Source of the DNA: Casuarina equisetifolia
Taxonomy: Eukaryota > Streptophyta > Magnoliopsida > Fagales > Casuarinaceae
Length of the DNA stretch: 64,000 bases
Assembly: GCA_028551475.1 (NCBI GenBank)
Contig: CM052362.1
Coordinates: forward strand, 9,299,354-9,363,353
Direction: 5' to 3'
Shown here: piece after piece, positions 37,285 to 48,664 of the stretch
Layout of the letters: each line of letters starts with the position of its first letter
How positions within the stretch are numbered: position 1 is the stretch's first letter
Notes under the pieces: generated by a model
Database searches by the model: none
What the model was told of the DNA's origin: nothing
The model's input: only the letters and a program-made list of their open reading frames with translations
Made by a program: the position numbers and the translations under genes

Positions 37285-39468
37285 ATGTATGAAGAATATA
37301 ACAAGTTAATATATTGATAACAAGACACAAAGGATTGTCACACATCTCCTTTATTTGAACATGCAAAAATACCTCCTATATAAATTTATTTAGTCTACTA
37401 GTAAAAGTATGTCTCACTAAAACTTAATGAAGTTTACTTCCTACTAATCCATGTAAGATAAGCAAACTTTTTTATATAAGAAACATAACAAGTGACAATG
37501 TAGAATACATACCAACTTTCAATGTTTTTCATTAGAATAAATTGACCATAGAGAGAGTATGTGACAAGATAAAGTTGAAAACTCATGAAACATTAAGAGA
37601 TCTAACCCGCTTCCAACCATAGGGATATATATGCAGTTTCAACAACCTTGACAATACACACATATGCTTGAGTTTCTTTTCATTTACACAAAAATTCTAC
37701 ATCTCAAATTTTACGAATGAAACACAAGTGTTGCATGGTCACGTAATCAAAAGCTGGCTATCCATGTACCCCACCAATATTCCTACAATTCTCTTACAAT
37801 TAAAGTGGAATTCTAATTAGCTTAACTTTTAAGCAGAATACTTGGATTCTTGAAGCCCTTATCTTTTATTCGAGAGCTGACAAAGATACTTGATAGCCAC
37901 GTTTATAAGGCCGGCAGGCACTTGAATTAAAATTCTGACCTAAACAAGCCCTTAGAAAAAAAAAAAAAGTAGAATTTGGAACATTCCAAAAACTTGAGGA
38001 CCCTACTACAAGAAAACAAGTAGTCTGATACAAGATTGATATCTTACTTGTCACCTTTATTTATGTCATTTAACATAGGTTAAACATAAACGGGGTACCT
38101 ACATTTGAACACCCAAGGTGCACTCTTTTCTTTTTTCTAATATTTATTTTTCTTGTTCTTTGTCTTATCACCCCATTGCATTCCCTCTAGTCTTTACATA
38201 TCAACCAAATACCACGACACATTGACCACAGAAAGCACGGTTTTACTTTGGAAATCGAAAAAGAAAAGCAACTTCCCAATATGCTCGATATGCATGAGCT
38301 TCAATCTCTCCCACCAGCCCCCATTTTTTTTTTTTTTGGCTCTTTTCTTTAACTTTCTTCAATTTCTATTTGTCAGCTCAAAGGCTGATAATTTTCAGAT
38401 TTTCCGTTGTACATTTTGAATACATAGCATCCATGGAAGAGGTGAGAAAAATGCAAAGAAGGACTACAAAAGGCTTCCCCTTCCACATAAAGAGACTTGA
38501 ATACTTCACCAAATGAGTTAACCTTCAGTTGGAACCCAAATCCATGGTACTAACCCTTCTTTTGATCCACACTCTTTAATCAAAGGGTGTGTTTGATTTA
38601 ATTGTTGGACCAGCTTAGCCCACACATATCTTGGGCTGCACCTTTCATGCTTTTAATGATCACTAGCAGCTATTTGTGTTTTTGAAGTTAGATTTTGTTA
38701 TAGTATTAGCATGGGCTTGTATAGTTGTTTTTGAGCGATCTAAACCTGTAAGAGCAATTCGACATCTAGTAATGTTTCTGCCATTTTGCTCTCTATCAAA
38801 GATTACTTGGAGGATGATCTATTTCTAGTCTTTCGGTAAGTAATGATCAAGTAAGAAAAAAAAATTCTTCATTACAGATCTTTTGAGTAAAAAAGGAAAA
38901 GAAAAATAAAGCAGCAGAAATTTTAATTTTTCAAAACTTGAAGCATATATACGGGGCATTGTAATCTCATAGATCCTATTATTCTCTACGAAAATTATGA
39001 TTCGTTGGCAAAGAGATGAAGAAATAAATTTATCATTCCATTGCAATCGATTCAAGAATAAGGTAAATTAAGAATGAAAAAAAATAAACTGATACCTTTT
39101 TCTTATTTTTTGACTAAAATACACATCGTCATAAATGATATTTTTTGCAAGAACAATATTCTTGCCTATCGGAGAAAGAATCAAGAATTAAATATGTCCC
39201 TATCGGAGAACATTCAATCCTCGAAAACAAGCCTTAGGTTCAATCGTTTCCTTGTATCTTGCTGTTGGCCTGCTTCATCTTTCACCAATGCTAGACCGTA
39301 TCATCGTCACTGACTGTTCGAAAAGCACTCCGTTTTACCGTAACTTTATGTAATCTGGGGTAACAGTTCACACTAAACAAACTAAGAACAGAGAGAAGGT
39401 AATAATTGAAAACAAGCCACCTCGTAGTGCATAATCCACTAAAGCGCATGCAGAGGAACTGAGAAGCT
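37283..39468. other. Downstream flank of AGP gene 1, shared with AGP gene 2
   Basis: No gene was recognised. The part at about 37690-38230 is clearly similar to 44690-45095, the matching flank of the second AGP gene. Another part, 38645-38710, recurs at 42748-42820 next to the AGP deletion scar. This is noncoding sequence carried by the AGP segment duplication. Confidence 0.6.
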
Positions 39469-39930
39469 TTAGATGACCAAAACGGCGGCGAGGACGCCGA
39501 AAGCCAGGGACCCAGAGACGGCGAATCTGTTCGAAAGGACGGAGCTTTGGGATGGGCTAGGAGCATCGGACGGTGGTTGAGGAATCGACGGGGAAGTACT
39601 CGCCGAATTCGGAGCAGAAGCAGGAGAATGAGAAGGGGAAGAAGCATGCGGTGGTGATCGCGAAGGCCAAAGAGGGGGAGGAGTAGCCCTTGGTGGCGGT
39701 GCTTGGACCGGAGCTGGAGAAGACATCGGAGGCATCGGAAGCATCGAAGGCAACGGAGGCACCTTAGTCAACGGAGGCAACGGAGGCAACTGAGGCAACG
39801 GAGGCAACTGTGGCAACGGTGGCAACTGAGGCGACGGAGGCAACTGCGGTGACGGAGGCAGCTGGGACATTGCCAAAGCGAAGCACACAAACAGCGTCAG
39901 AATCAGAATCAAAACGCTCTTGCTCGCCAT
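39469..39930 (-). CDS. Classical arabinogalactan protein 1 of the cluster
   Basis: Intronless 153-residue frame. Signal peptide at about residues 1-22 (MASKSVLILILTLFV). The mature backbone is rich in Pro, Ser, Ala and Leu, with a tandem repeat of LPPSPQ/LPPLPQ units at about 24-60, unusual for a plain AGP and closer to an extensin/AGP hybrid. Scattered Ala-Pro and Ser-Pro sites for arabinogalactan addition follow, then a hydrophobic C-terminal tail ending SGSLAFGVLAAVLVI that fits a GPI-anchor signal. AGPs are heavily glycosylated plasma-membrane and wall proteins used in signalling and growth. A TATA-like element lies at 39997-40005 and a G-box at 40208-40213. It shares its promoter, signal peptide and GPI tail with the gene at 45862-46293. 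Confidence 0.92.
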   Translation of the reverse strand: MASKSVLILILTLFVCFALAMSQLPPSPQLPPSPQLPPLPQLPPLPQLPPLPPLTKVPPLPSMLPMPPMSSPAPVQAPPPRATPPPLWPSRSPPHASSPSHSPASAPNSASTSPSIPQPPSDAPSPSQSSVLSNRFAVSGSLAFGVLAAVLVI

Positions 39931-39996
39931 TGCCTCGAGAGAGAGCTATGTAAGAGGTTTTGCTTGTACCTGAGCAACCATTGAACGAAGGGTGGG

Positions 39997-40005
39997 TTTA
40001 AATAT
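39997..40005 (-). promoter_or_regulatory. TATA-like box of AGP gene 1
   Basis: Minus strand ATATTTAAA about 70 bp upstream of the start codon. It follows GAGACCGC, which is also found at the same place before AGP gene 2. Confidence 0.6.
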
Positions 40006-40207
40006 GCGGTCTCAGCGGGACTAATTCTTGTCCATGCACCGTTGGATTTTGACTCGTCAAGAACTAATGGACGCCTGGAGACTTCTCCGGCCATAAACGG
40101 CTCCGAGGAGTGTTCCAGCGAGGGAGTTCAAGCTGGCCCAGGTGCATAGCAATATTTTAAGGTTTGTGCCCGACCACGAAGGTACGTTGCAACTGATCTG
40201 AACCGCA

Positions 40208-40213
40208 CACGTG
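40208..40213 (-). promoter_or_regulatory. G-box CACGTG upstream of AGP gene 1
   Basis: A palindromic CACGTG about 278 bp upstream of the start. The same motif stands 272 bp upstream of AGP gene 2, in a conserved block. G-boxes bind bZIP and bHLH factors. Confidence 0.5.
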
Positions 40214-40512
40214 CAATTTTATTGGATATTCCGTATAGACTCTGTATGATTCGGAGTTGTGGACCCCCATTATGGACAAAACATGCAACTGAACGGCAGG
40301 CTACGTCGTTAATTGGACCCACGTTATGCTTTGTAGACATTGGATTCTACGTAACGTGAACTACCCAATCCGCTAACTTAATTGACGGTAATCTCATAGC
40401 CCATTAGATCATGGTCGTCTAAGCTGTATACATTGTTATCACTTTATTTTTTTATCTGAAGTAATTTTATCATTTCTTGAGCGTAAACTCAATTACACCT
40501 AGTTAATTGTGC

Positions 40513-40660
40513 CGGCCTGTTGTTCATATTTGTCCATTTTTATGGTATCAACAAATAATTTCTTAGGGGACCAAAATGCACACGAGGAGTCGTATTAAAA
40601 TTGGAATTGGGGACTTAGGATGAGCCAAGTAATACGTTATATGGCAAAGTAAAAGATAAT
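40513..40660. repeat. AGP upstream block, copy 1
   Basis: Begins GCCGGCCTGTTGTTCATATT and ends at TTATATGGCAAAGTAA. It matches 43440-43628 and 46785-46970, so it is part of the AGP duplication unit, about 0.6 kb upstream of AGP gene 1. Confidence 0.75.
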
Positions 40661-40689
40661 TATGTTGATTAGCCCGCATTGCATTGTCA

Positions 40690-41110
40690 AAAGGATTGTT
40701 GGTTGATATTTTGTCCCAACATGCCTAATTGTGATTAACCACTTGCAAATCTTTTCTCAAATAAAATGGCAATCCATATCAATATGCTTCATGGCTAATG
40801 AACAATCAAATTGGCCGCAAACCCCATGGTGGCCTTGTTGTCACAAAATAGTGATACGAGTCAAGGCACATCAAATTGTAAATCCTCAAGAAGGCTTAAC
40901 AACTAAATGATCTTGCGAGACATTGCTACCATGGCATAATATTTAACTTTGTAGAAGATATTGATGCACTTCTTGTTTCTTACTTTTTTAGGAAATTAAA
41001 AAAATTCTCAGGCATGATAGAAAAATTAGTGAGCAACTTCCTCCTCATTTTGCATGTACCATAATTTGAGTCATAATAAGCTTACGCATCAAAACCACTA
41101 GAAAAAAGTA
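40690..41110 (-). mobile_element. Copia RNase H remnant
   Basis: Minus-strand broken frames around 40770-40870 resemble the end of Copia RNase H: a Cys-Asp-Asn-Lys-Ala type motif, then a Lys-His-Ile-Asp segment. Strongly decayed. It interrupts the AGP duplication region. Confidence 0.5.
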
Positions 41111-41559
41111 ACAAATAATCCCAATATGACTTCTTAGGTGCATGTAAGAATTGGCTTAAATTATGAACCAAATAAGAGATGTCATGCTTGGTCACATCAG
41201 AGTAAATAAGATTATCAATGAGCTATTGATCCTTTGGGATTTTCTTAAGTGACAAATTATCATCTCATGGAACTAGCTCCTTGATGTATGACCTTAAACA
41301 TGTACCCTCCTTGTTGAAAGGCTTTGATCTAGTGCTCATCATGGTCTTCCTTTACTTTTCTATTTTGATGGTTAGCTTGGAAACTTAATCAAAATAACAA
41401 AAGGATTGTGATTCTACCATGTTAACTATCTTATGGTGTAAGCCCCTACGAAATTATGCTATAAGGCACTCCTTGGGCTTTGGCAACTCACATCTTATCA
41501 TGAGTTTTCAAACTCTCTAATGTACTACTAACTCATGTCATCTTGTTTAAAAGTATGCA

Positions 41560-42010
41560 ACTTGAGATAAAGTTTTTGGTTGTCATCATTGTACAAGAAC
41601 CTCTTTTTAAGCAATTTCTTCTACTTTTCCCATGAGTAAGCCTTCTCATTATCATCTCACTCTCTTTGCTTCTTTATATTTTTCCACCATAATGAAGCAT
41701 ATTTTTAGAATTTAAGAACAACCACTTTACACTTTTTTTCATTATTATATTCTTTGAAGTCAAATACCCTTTCAACAACATATAACCAATCAACAAACTC
41801 ATTGGGGTTAAAAGTACTTTCAAATTCAAGAATGTTCACCTAGAGGCCATCGTCTCTTCATCTTGCCTCCTCCTCCTCCAATCTTCATCATTGCTAGAAT
41901 CCTCTTGGGAAGCATGATCATCTTCATAGTTGGCTCATGTGTTTTGGTTTTAGTATTAGGTTTGGGTTCTTAGGAGTTAAAGAATATCATTAAGTTAAGC
42001 TTTCAACTTA
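41560..42010 (-). mobile_element. Ty3/gypsy gag remnant
   Basis: The minus-strand frame includes FVDWLYVVERVFDFKEYN (about 41805-41750) and YASLWWKN (about 41700-41675). This is the retrotransposon gag pattern in which WL...VE..F is followed about 25 residues later by A..WW. Interrupted by stops. Neighbouring noncoding DNA to about 42480 may be its leader or LTR. Confidence 0.65.
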
Positions 42011-42744
42011 GCTACCTCAATTGCAAACATCATATTTGCTACTTCCCATGATGGAACAAGGGAAGAAGAGTTACTATGATGAGACATGTTTAGCTTGATA
42101 AAAGTAAAAAATCTCACTTTAACGACCTTATTGCTCTTATTCCAATTGATGTGAATTCGTGGTGCAATTGAGTGAGCTAGGTTTAGGATTAGTATTTTTG
42201 AGTATTTTGTGAAAAAGGATGAAATCTATAGGAAAGAAAAGGTTAAAGGGAAGCTTAGACCAAAAAAAAAAGGATAGATGCCAAATAAATGACTCCAGAC
42301 CATAGAGGACAAGACACTTGTTAAGGAATGCTCCACCACTAATTTTTGAAAAATATTGTATAAAGAAATAAAGTTGAATTACCAACTCAAGATTTCCTAG
42401 TTCATTCAAGTGAGGATTGGTTACAATTGAAAATATCCACCCTATAAATAAGGAACTAAGACCTACCAATTAAGAAATCCTTGTTAATTGAGAAATCTAT
42501 ACAATTAAGGAGTCCCAAGGAAATTCAAAGACACTCTTGAATTTTGGGTTTGTTGGACCCACTAAATCATGTTATCACCCATGCTTACATTTGCTAGTAT
42601 GAATGACATATAGGCTAACTTGTTAGCTTGAGTTGACTTGATGCACTTGCATCAACTCCCCTCCATAATGCATGCCACCTCAAAAGTACTTGAAGCCTAA
42701 CGATATCAGCAATGATGAAGATTGTAGTAGCTCTTAGGCTTGTT
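42011..42744. other. Probable leader/LTR remnant of the gypsy-like relic
   Basis: No coding signal. A 110-codon open frame at 42137-42469 (minus) has no domain and overlaps what would be noncoding element DNA, so it is not called. Confidence 0.35.
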
Positions 42745-43632
42745 TCTCTCATGCTTTTGGTGATCATTAGCAGCTGATTGCGTGTATGAAGTTAGCCTTT
42801 GTTATATTTGTAAGTAGTATGGTTATGTCCCAATCTGCTAAGTTAATCGACGATAATCTCATAGCACATTACATCATGGTAGTCTAAGCTGTATACATTT
42901 TTATCTCATAATTTTTTTTTATCTAAAGAAATTTTATCATTTCATGAATTATTTACTGAAAGGTAAACTCAACTACCACTAATTATAAAATTTGCTTGCT
43001 TAATTAAGTTCAATAGGAAGAGGGAGGATGAACAAGATATAAAGGCCGATCAAGGTCAAGCCAAATGGCTTGTTTCTCGCTATGTTGATACACAACAAGG
43101 AATGCACAGCATCTAAGGGATACCACACCTGAAGGTTTTCGTTCTAGAGATTACAAATGCTCTTTGTATTCATCTTATGACGGCCACGCACGTACTCTGA
43201 TCACAATAACCCATTCTACTTTAGTTTCTCTTGTGCGGTCTACTTACTACTCACATCTTGTTTTTCACAAAATTCATGTTTACAAGATGTCCGGCCGAAC
43301 GCACACCTATAACCCCAAAAGCAGCCCATGACAATCAAAACATTAATTTATTATGATTTATTACTGTATATTACGTTTATTTTTATTGATGTCTATGACA
43401 TAGTCATTAGAGGAAGACAGGCATTACAACTTTTAAGGTGCGGATCTTTGTTCATATTAGTCCCTTTTATGGTATCAACAAATAATTTCCTGGCGGACCA
43501 AAATACACAAGAATATTCGTAAACATAGTAAAAGTTATACAAGCGAGTCTAAATAGGAAAAGTACACACATCAAGATGGGAATTGGGGACTCGGGAGCTA
43601 AATAATACGTTATATGGCAAAGTAAAACAAAG
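42745..43632 (-). other. AGP-flank fusion without a gene (probable AGP deletion scar)
   Basis: Sequence at 42748-42820 matches the downstream flank of AGP gene 1 (38645-38710). It continues directly into sequence at about 42828-42905 that matches the upstream flank of that gene (about 40366-40440). Further on, 43440-43628 matches the upstream block at 40513. The coding region and proximal promoter that should lie between them are absent, so a third copy appears to have lost its AGP gene. Confidence 0.6.
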
Positions 43633-43800
43633 AAGATTAAATAGCAAAGAAAAAACAAAAGAAGTCAGCAGTAAAAAACCATCGAAGATCTAATTGAATA
43701 CATCAACATAAAGCCTAATTGAAAACCCAAACGCCACAAAAACATCGAAGCCATATTCCCACAGTCCGATGCTGCGGAACCCAAATGAGAAATAGAGTTG

Positions 43801-43849
43801 GATTATTATTATTATTATTTAAGCAAAGGGGTATAGGGAACAAGTGTTG

Positions 43850-43901
<52 letters not shown>

Positions 43902-43921
43902 TAAACAAAGGGGTATAGGGA
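43801..43921. repeat. (TTA)n microsatellite with duplicated flank
   Basis: An ATT run at 43802-43820 is followed by TTAAGCAAAGGGGTATAGGG. A longer TTA/ATT run at 43852-43901 is followed by a near copy of the same flank. The array has therefore duplicated together with its flank. Confidence 0.85.
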
Positions 43922-43990
43922 ATGAGTTGAACCTAAGACTTTCCAGGCAAATGAGGCTTCAGGCCACTAGTAATTCCAGTGGACTATTGT
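43905..43990 (-). mobile_element. Possible tRNA-derived SINE head
   Basis: On the minus strand a B-box-like TTAGGTTCAACTC lies about 40 bases after an A-box-like CTAGTGGCCTGAAG. The match is weak and the adjacent microsatellite could be its tail. Confidence 0.3.
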
Positions 43991-44380
43991 TACCAATAAA
44001 AGTTGTAAGTGAAACATATGTTATAAAGCTTAATTTCTCCCTTAAAATTAATTTTAAAATTAGAAAATTTCTCTATATATAAGAAATATAACAAACTAGT
44101 ATATTAATAATAGAACACATATTAGATTTTAACATACCTTTAACTTGAAGCATAGAGAAAGACTTTTTCAATTGGACCCACCTAATCATGAGCGAAGGTG
44201 TATCATAGTTAAAACTTAAACTTTGATACTTTGTTAAAGACTCATTTTCTCAATTGATATATGTTTATAATGGAAGGAAATATTCTCACATATATTGAGT
44301 GTTGATAAATACCAAACTTCAAAGATAGATGGATAGATTGAGTGTTTGATTAAAATAAATTGATAGCAAAAAGAATGTGT

Positions 44381-44490
44381 CTAGCCCCTGTAACATAGTT
44401 AGAGCAAAGGAGGCTTCAAACCATAAGGTACGAGACTTGGAGTTCAAGACATATCACTCTCCTCCTCCTTTAACCAAGAAAAAAACAAAG
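44381..44490 (+). mobile_element. Possible tRNA-derived SINE
   Basis: TAACATAGTTAGAGCAAAGG at 44391-44410 resembles a tRNA A box. GGAGTTCAAGAC at 44439-44450 resembles a B box. An A-rich tail starts near 44475. Spacing is like a tRNA head. Confidence 0.4.
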
Positions 44491-44689
44491 AAAGAAAAAG
44501 AAGAAGAAAAAGATGGAAGAGAGGTTGAAAACTCATGATATATCAACTGATTTTACCCAAGCGTTAGGTTTGTATATGCATTTTTAATCAACTTAAGGCA
44601 CAGGCATGTAGGCTTCATCGACCCATCTTTTCTTGAGTTTCTCCTTAGTCGCAGAAAAGAAGTTTTCAGATAAAAATTCTGCATCACTC

Positions 44690-45464
44690 ATGTTAATGAA
44701 TGAAACTCAAGTTTTGCATGGTCTCGCCGTCAACAGTTGACTATCTATCTACCACATCAATATTCCAGACAATTCTCTTACAATCGAGGAATTCCAATTA
44801 GCTCAACTTTAAAGCAAATACTTAGATTCTTTTGTTCTAGAGCTGACAGATCCTCGATATACGTTCCGACTAATTGCTGAAGTCATAGAGCAAAACTGCA
44901 TTTAACACTTTGCCGAAATGCTTTACCCAAGGCCAACAGGTACTCGGACTAAAATTCTTGACCTAAACTGACCCTCTTGACGAGCCCATATGCACTCTTT
45001 CTTTAGGAGTAATTTCTTCTTCTTTTTCTTAGCACCCCAATGCATCCCCTTTAGCCTTTACATATCGTCCAGATATCACGGCACATTGACGTAGGAAGCT
45101 GGATCTTCCTTTGGAAAATGAAAAAATAAAAGAAAACTAAAGCAACTTCACAACGACTCTCGCTGCTCCATTCCTGTCAATCGGGTTAGACAATGGAATT
45201 CAAGATATGCAACGTACGTTTTTTTTTTTTTCCTCTTAGAAAAATCACAATTGATTAAAAGTCTCACATCGAAGATATAATTTTTTATGGTGAAATTTAA
45301 ATAAAGTAAATATTTCTATAACTTTTAAATTAACTTTTATATTGAACTTTTAATTTTTTTTAATATAATATTATAGTACAAATTAAATTTATTTCACCTT
45401 ATACAACCTAGAGCCGAGACATGTATATTAAACAAAAGTCATACATCAAATATACTTTCCATTG
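44690..45464. other. Downstream flank of AGP gene 2
   Basis: Homologous to 37690-38230 next to AGP gene 1, with shared landmarks such as AATTCTCTTACAAT and CATTGACG. No gene of its own. Confidence 0.6.
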
Positions 45465-45861
45465 TCATGAAAAAATATTTCTCAAACTTTTAACGTAATT
45501 TTTGAGGTAGTCTTTTAGGCCTTGTAATGTGATAAAATGTGACGGCAGAAGCGGAATGCATAAACCGCAACTTTGATTATTACAGGTGATCAAAATTATC
45601 ACGTGTACAGAAAACACAAAACGAAGGGACGATTCAAGAAATAGGAAACCAACATACAGGAATGTTATAGGATGACGACCATCGTGATCAACAAAAGAAC
45701 GAACTGAACCACAATTAGCAACCTGTAGTCGTTGAGATAACACGTATTTTAAATAAAAGACGTTCACACTGAAAAAGCTTAAACAGTCAAAGTAATAGTT
45801 GAAAAAACAAATTCCCACGTAGTGGCTGACCCGCTGAAGCATGCAGAGGAACCGAAAGGCT

Positions 45862-46293
45862 CTAGATGACCAAAACGGCGGCGAGGACAGCAAAAGCCAG
45901 GGACCCAGAGACGGCGTATCTGTTCGAAGGTGCGGCGTTTGGGGATGGGGCAAGTGCCCCGGACGGCGGGTGAGAGATCGGTGGGGAAGTAGTCACTGCC
46001 TTCGGAGTAGGAGAGGGAGATTCAGCAGGAGGGGCAGCATGCGGTGGTGGTGGAGGTGGAGGTGGAGGCGGAGGAGGGGGAGGAGTGGCCTTAGGCGTCT
46101 CTGCATAGACCGTTGGAGCCCATGCTGGCGGCGTTGCTGTCTCTGATTTTTTTGGACCAGCAGGTGGCACCACCGGAGCCGAAGCTGGAGAAGATATCTG
46201 AGGTATCGGAGACATTGAATCCATCGGGGACATTGCAGATACGGCGCACACAAACGCTGTCAGAATCAGAATCAAAACGCTCTTGTGCGCCAT
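45862..46293 (-). CDS. Classical arabinogalactan protein 2 of the cluster
   Basis: Intronless, 143 residues. Signal peptide at about 1-20 (MAHKSVLILILTAFV). The backbone is rich in Pro, Ala, Ser and Thr, with an uninterrupted run of 14 Pro near residues 71-84, encoded by a CC-N repeat. The GPI-type tail SGSLAFAVLAAVLVI is almost the same as in AGP gene 1. Contiguous Pro runs are usually hydroxylated and arabinosylated like extensins, while the spaced Ala-Pro/Ser-Pro sites take arabinogalactan, so the mature protein is probably a mixed type. It is a paralogue of 39469-39930 by segment duplication. The LPPSPQ repeats of that gene are absent, so the central region has changed quickly. Confidence 0.92.
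   Translation of the reverse strand: MAHKSVLILILTAFVCAVSAMSPMDSMSPIPQISSPASAPVVPPAGPKKSETATPPAWAPTVYAETPKATPPPPPPPPPPPPPPHAAPPAESPSPTPKAVTTSPPISHPPSGALAPSPNAAPSNRYAVSGSLAFAVLAAVLVI
46033..46085. repeat. GGN trinucleotide tract coding polyproline
   Basis: A run of GGT/GGA/GGC units on the plus strand, read on the minus strand as CC-N codons for consecutive Pro in AGP 2. A slippage-prone coding repeat. Confidence 0.85.
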
Positions 46294-46346
46294 TGCGAAA
46301 GCTTTCGCTCTGCCTCTGCCTGAACAAGCAGAGAACGAAGGGGGAG

Positions 46347-46353
46347 TTTAATA
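46347..46353 (-). promoter_or_regulatory. TATA-like box of AGP gene 2
   Basis: Minus strand TATTAAA about 55 bp upstream of the start codon, following the CTGAGACCGC block that is also conserved at AGP gene 1. Confidence 0.6.
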
Positions 46354-46564
46354 GGCGGTCTCAGCGTGATCCTTCTTGCCCCTGGACCGTTGGATTGGTT
46401 TGACTCATACGGAATAATAAACGGTTGGAGATCTTTTGTCTTGCAGCTCTAAACGGGTCCGAGGAGGGTTTGTCGGAGCGTGTTAAAGCTGGCCGGGGAA
46501 CATCGCAATTTTTTGACGTTGTGCTCGACCACGAAGGTACAGTTATCAAATGATCTTATCCGTA

Positions 46565-46570
46565 CACGTG
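46565..46570 (-). promoter_or_regulatory. G-box CACGTG upstream of AGP gene 2
   Basis: CACGTG about 272 bp before the start codon, in the same position and context as at AGP gene 1. It is embedded in a block also sharing GTTGTGGACCCC and CATTATGGAC. Confidence 0.5.
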
Positions 46571-46784
46571 TAACTTTAATGGATACTCAACCATACAGAT
46601 TGCGTTTTCAGTGTTGTGGACCCCATTATGGACGGTGGGAGGCGCTGTTACTTGGAAACACGTTGTGCTTTGTGGGTATTGGATTCTACGTAACTATTAT
46701 ACAGAACATGAAACTACCCAATTTGCTAAGTTAATTGAAAGGTAAACTCAATTAGAGTAAGAGACTCATCAAGGCTTTTACGGT

Positions 46785-46975
46785 GCCGGCCTGTTGTTCA
46801 TATTAGTCCCGTTTATGGTATTAGCAAATAATTTTTTAGGAGACCCAAATACTCACCGAGGACTTGTATTAACATCAAAAGGTCCTATAACATTTTTAGG
46901 AAAGTTGTATAATATTGGAATTTGGGGCTTGGGAGGGGCCAAATTATATGTTATATGGCAAAGTAAGAGAAAGAA
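46785..46975. repeat. AGP upstream block, copy 3
   Basis: Third copy of the block seen at 40513 and 43440. It starts GTGCCGGCCTGTTGTTCATA and ends TTATATGGCAAAGTAA. It is the longest and probably least decayed copy. Confidence 0.75.
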
Positions 46976-46977
46976 AA

Positions 46978-46980
<3 letters not shown>

Positions 46981-47018
<38 letters not shown>
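46981..47018. repeat. (AT)n microsatellite
   Basis: About 19 AT units, directly after the AGP upstream block. Confidence 0.9.
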
Positions 47019-47020
<2 letters not shown>

Positions 47021-48664
47021 AAGGGAGCATGGCCCCTCAGCCTGGTGCCTAGCTCCATTATGTGGAGAGATGACCCTTCAGTTTTTCGCCGGGGCTTTTT
47101 GCGTTTAATCCCCTAGTAAGTCCATTCCCAAATAGTGATGAATGCATGAATTATTAACAAAAGAGAGGGACAACTGAGAGACTTTTTCAAGTAATACTTC
47201 TGTACAATATAATAAGCTATGTTATGTCTAGACCTTGTTTCATATAAAGCTTCAAGCCCTTAAGTTTGGAGTTCAACCATTAAATTTTTAGGTCTCCAAT
47301 TCTTCAATGTTTCATCTTGCTTATATGTTTTTTACACTATATTTTTAAAAATTTTTTTGTCTAACAAAAAGTTGAATTCATTCACAACTAGACAATATTC
47401 ATCATACTTCTCATACCCGAACTCATAAATGTGAGCATTTAGGACTAAGAAGTCTTAAATAATAATTATTCTTAACTGAATTTGTCAATTGCTTTTTTTT
47501 TTTAAGATAGAAAACCACAAGTAGTGTTTTTCCATTTGCTTTTTTTTTTTCCTTGGAATCTTTTTTATTTAGGACTTGTTTCTTCTATTTTTTTTAAAGT
47601 AAGAGAGAAAAAGAGATAACTATTTTTTATAAGCATATTTTTATAATTGTTTTCAATCAAAACACTTCCAAATTGTATCCAATCTTAGATCGTGCACATT
47701 ACAATAATAAATCCAGATGAAACAACATTGTATTATGTGTCATAACACCCAACTTCTTAAGAAGATAATTATTAGTAGCCGAAATGCTCAATTTAGATTC
47801 AAAGCCCAACTAATGATTTTTAGGCTCAATGATACATGGTTTTAGGTACATAAGTCTGGGAAAGTTAAATTCACTGACTCAAAAACCTAGGTGCAAGGTC
47901 CATCAACCTAGGTGCAAGTGAATGAGAAGTTAAATTTTTTTATGAGTGGTCGGGATAGAAAAAGATCTTTGTTGAAAACACAACAAATTTCATGTTTTTA
48001 TCATATACAAAAGAACCCACAATTGTGCTGTAGTTCTTGTTTCGACCTATATTCATTTTTCAACACTTCCCATACAAAAAAGTATCAAATATTGCTGGGA
48101 CACCAGGCCAACACCACCCCCCCCCCCCCCCCCCCCCTTTCTCACACCATCATCGGAAAGGAGCTTGTTGAAGTTAAAATACTTGAGCAGCTTTTTGTTG
48201 ACAGGCAGACTTTATAGCCACCTTTCTTTTGCAGTATTCGTTGTACATTGTTTCTTGGTTTCCAACTTTCTACCTGTACCTGCTTTTCTCACTACTTTCC
48301 TTTGCCTTAACTTCCATCTCCTAGATCATCATCATCATCATCATCCTCATATACACCTAGAATGCTACAACTATGGCCAGATTTACAGGCCTCCGATTAA
48401 TCCAGGACTTTCATCTTGGCATAAGAAAGAAAAAGAAGACTCATCGAATCCAGATCTTGCTCCGTATTTGTGTTCTGAATTAGAGGAAAGACAATCTCTA
48501 ATGAAAAAAATTACTATATAAGAAATATAAACCGATACATCACCCAGCGTAATCTCACAAGGCAAACACAATTATTACATAAAATAAATCGCCAGAATAG
48601 ATAGTAATAATTACAATAAACAAATAATTATGAATCCATGAAAATCGAAGGGTAAACTGCTCCT
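47019..48664. other. Intergenic stretch between AGP genes 2 and 3
   Basis: No gene was recognised. It holds homopolymer tracts including the poly-C run at 48117 and an ATC repeat near 48325-48345. The 3' region of AGP gene 3 should occupy the right end. Confidence 0.4.
48117..48137. repeat. Poly-C tract of about 21 bases
   Basis: An uninterrupted C run in otherwise AT-rich DNA. The length may be uncertain because such runs are hard to sequence. Confidence 0.85.

Noticed and set aside
37118..37366. Short open frames across the (AT)n repeat on both strands
   Set aside because: Created by the microsatellite, with Ile-Tyr repeats on both strands.
42137..42469. 110-codon hydrophobic minus-strand open frame
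   Set aside because: AT-rich DNA next to gypsy gag debris. Hydrophobic residues follow from T-rich sequence and no family was recognised.
45841..46146. 101-codon plus-strand Arg/Trp-rich open frame
   Set aside because: Antisense shadow of the Pro-rich AGP 2 coding repeat.
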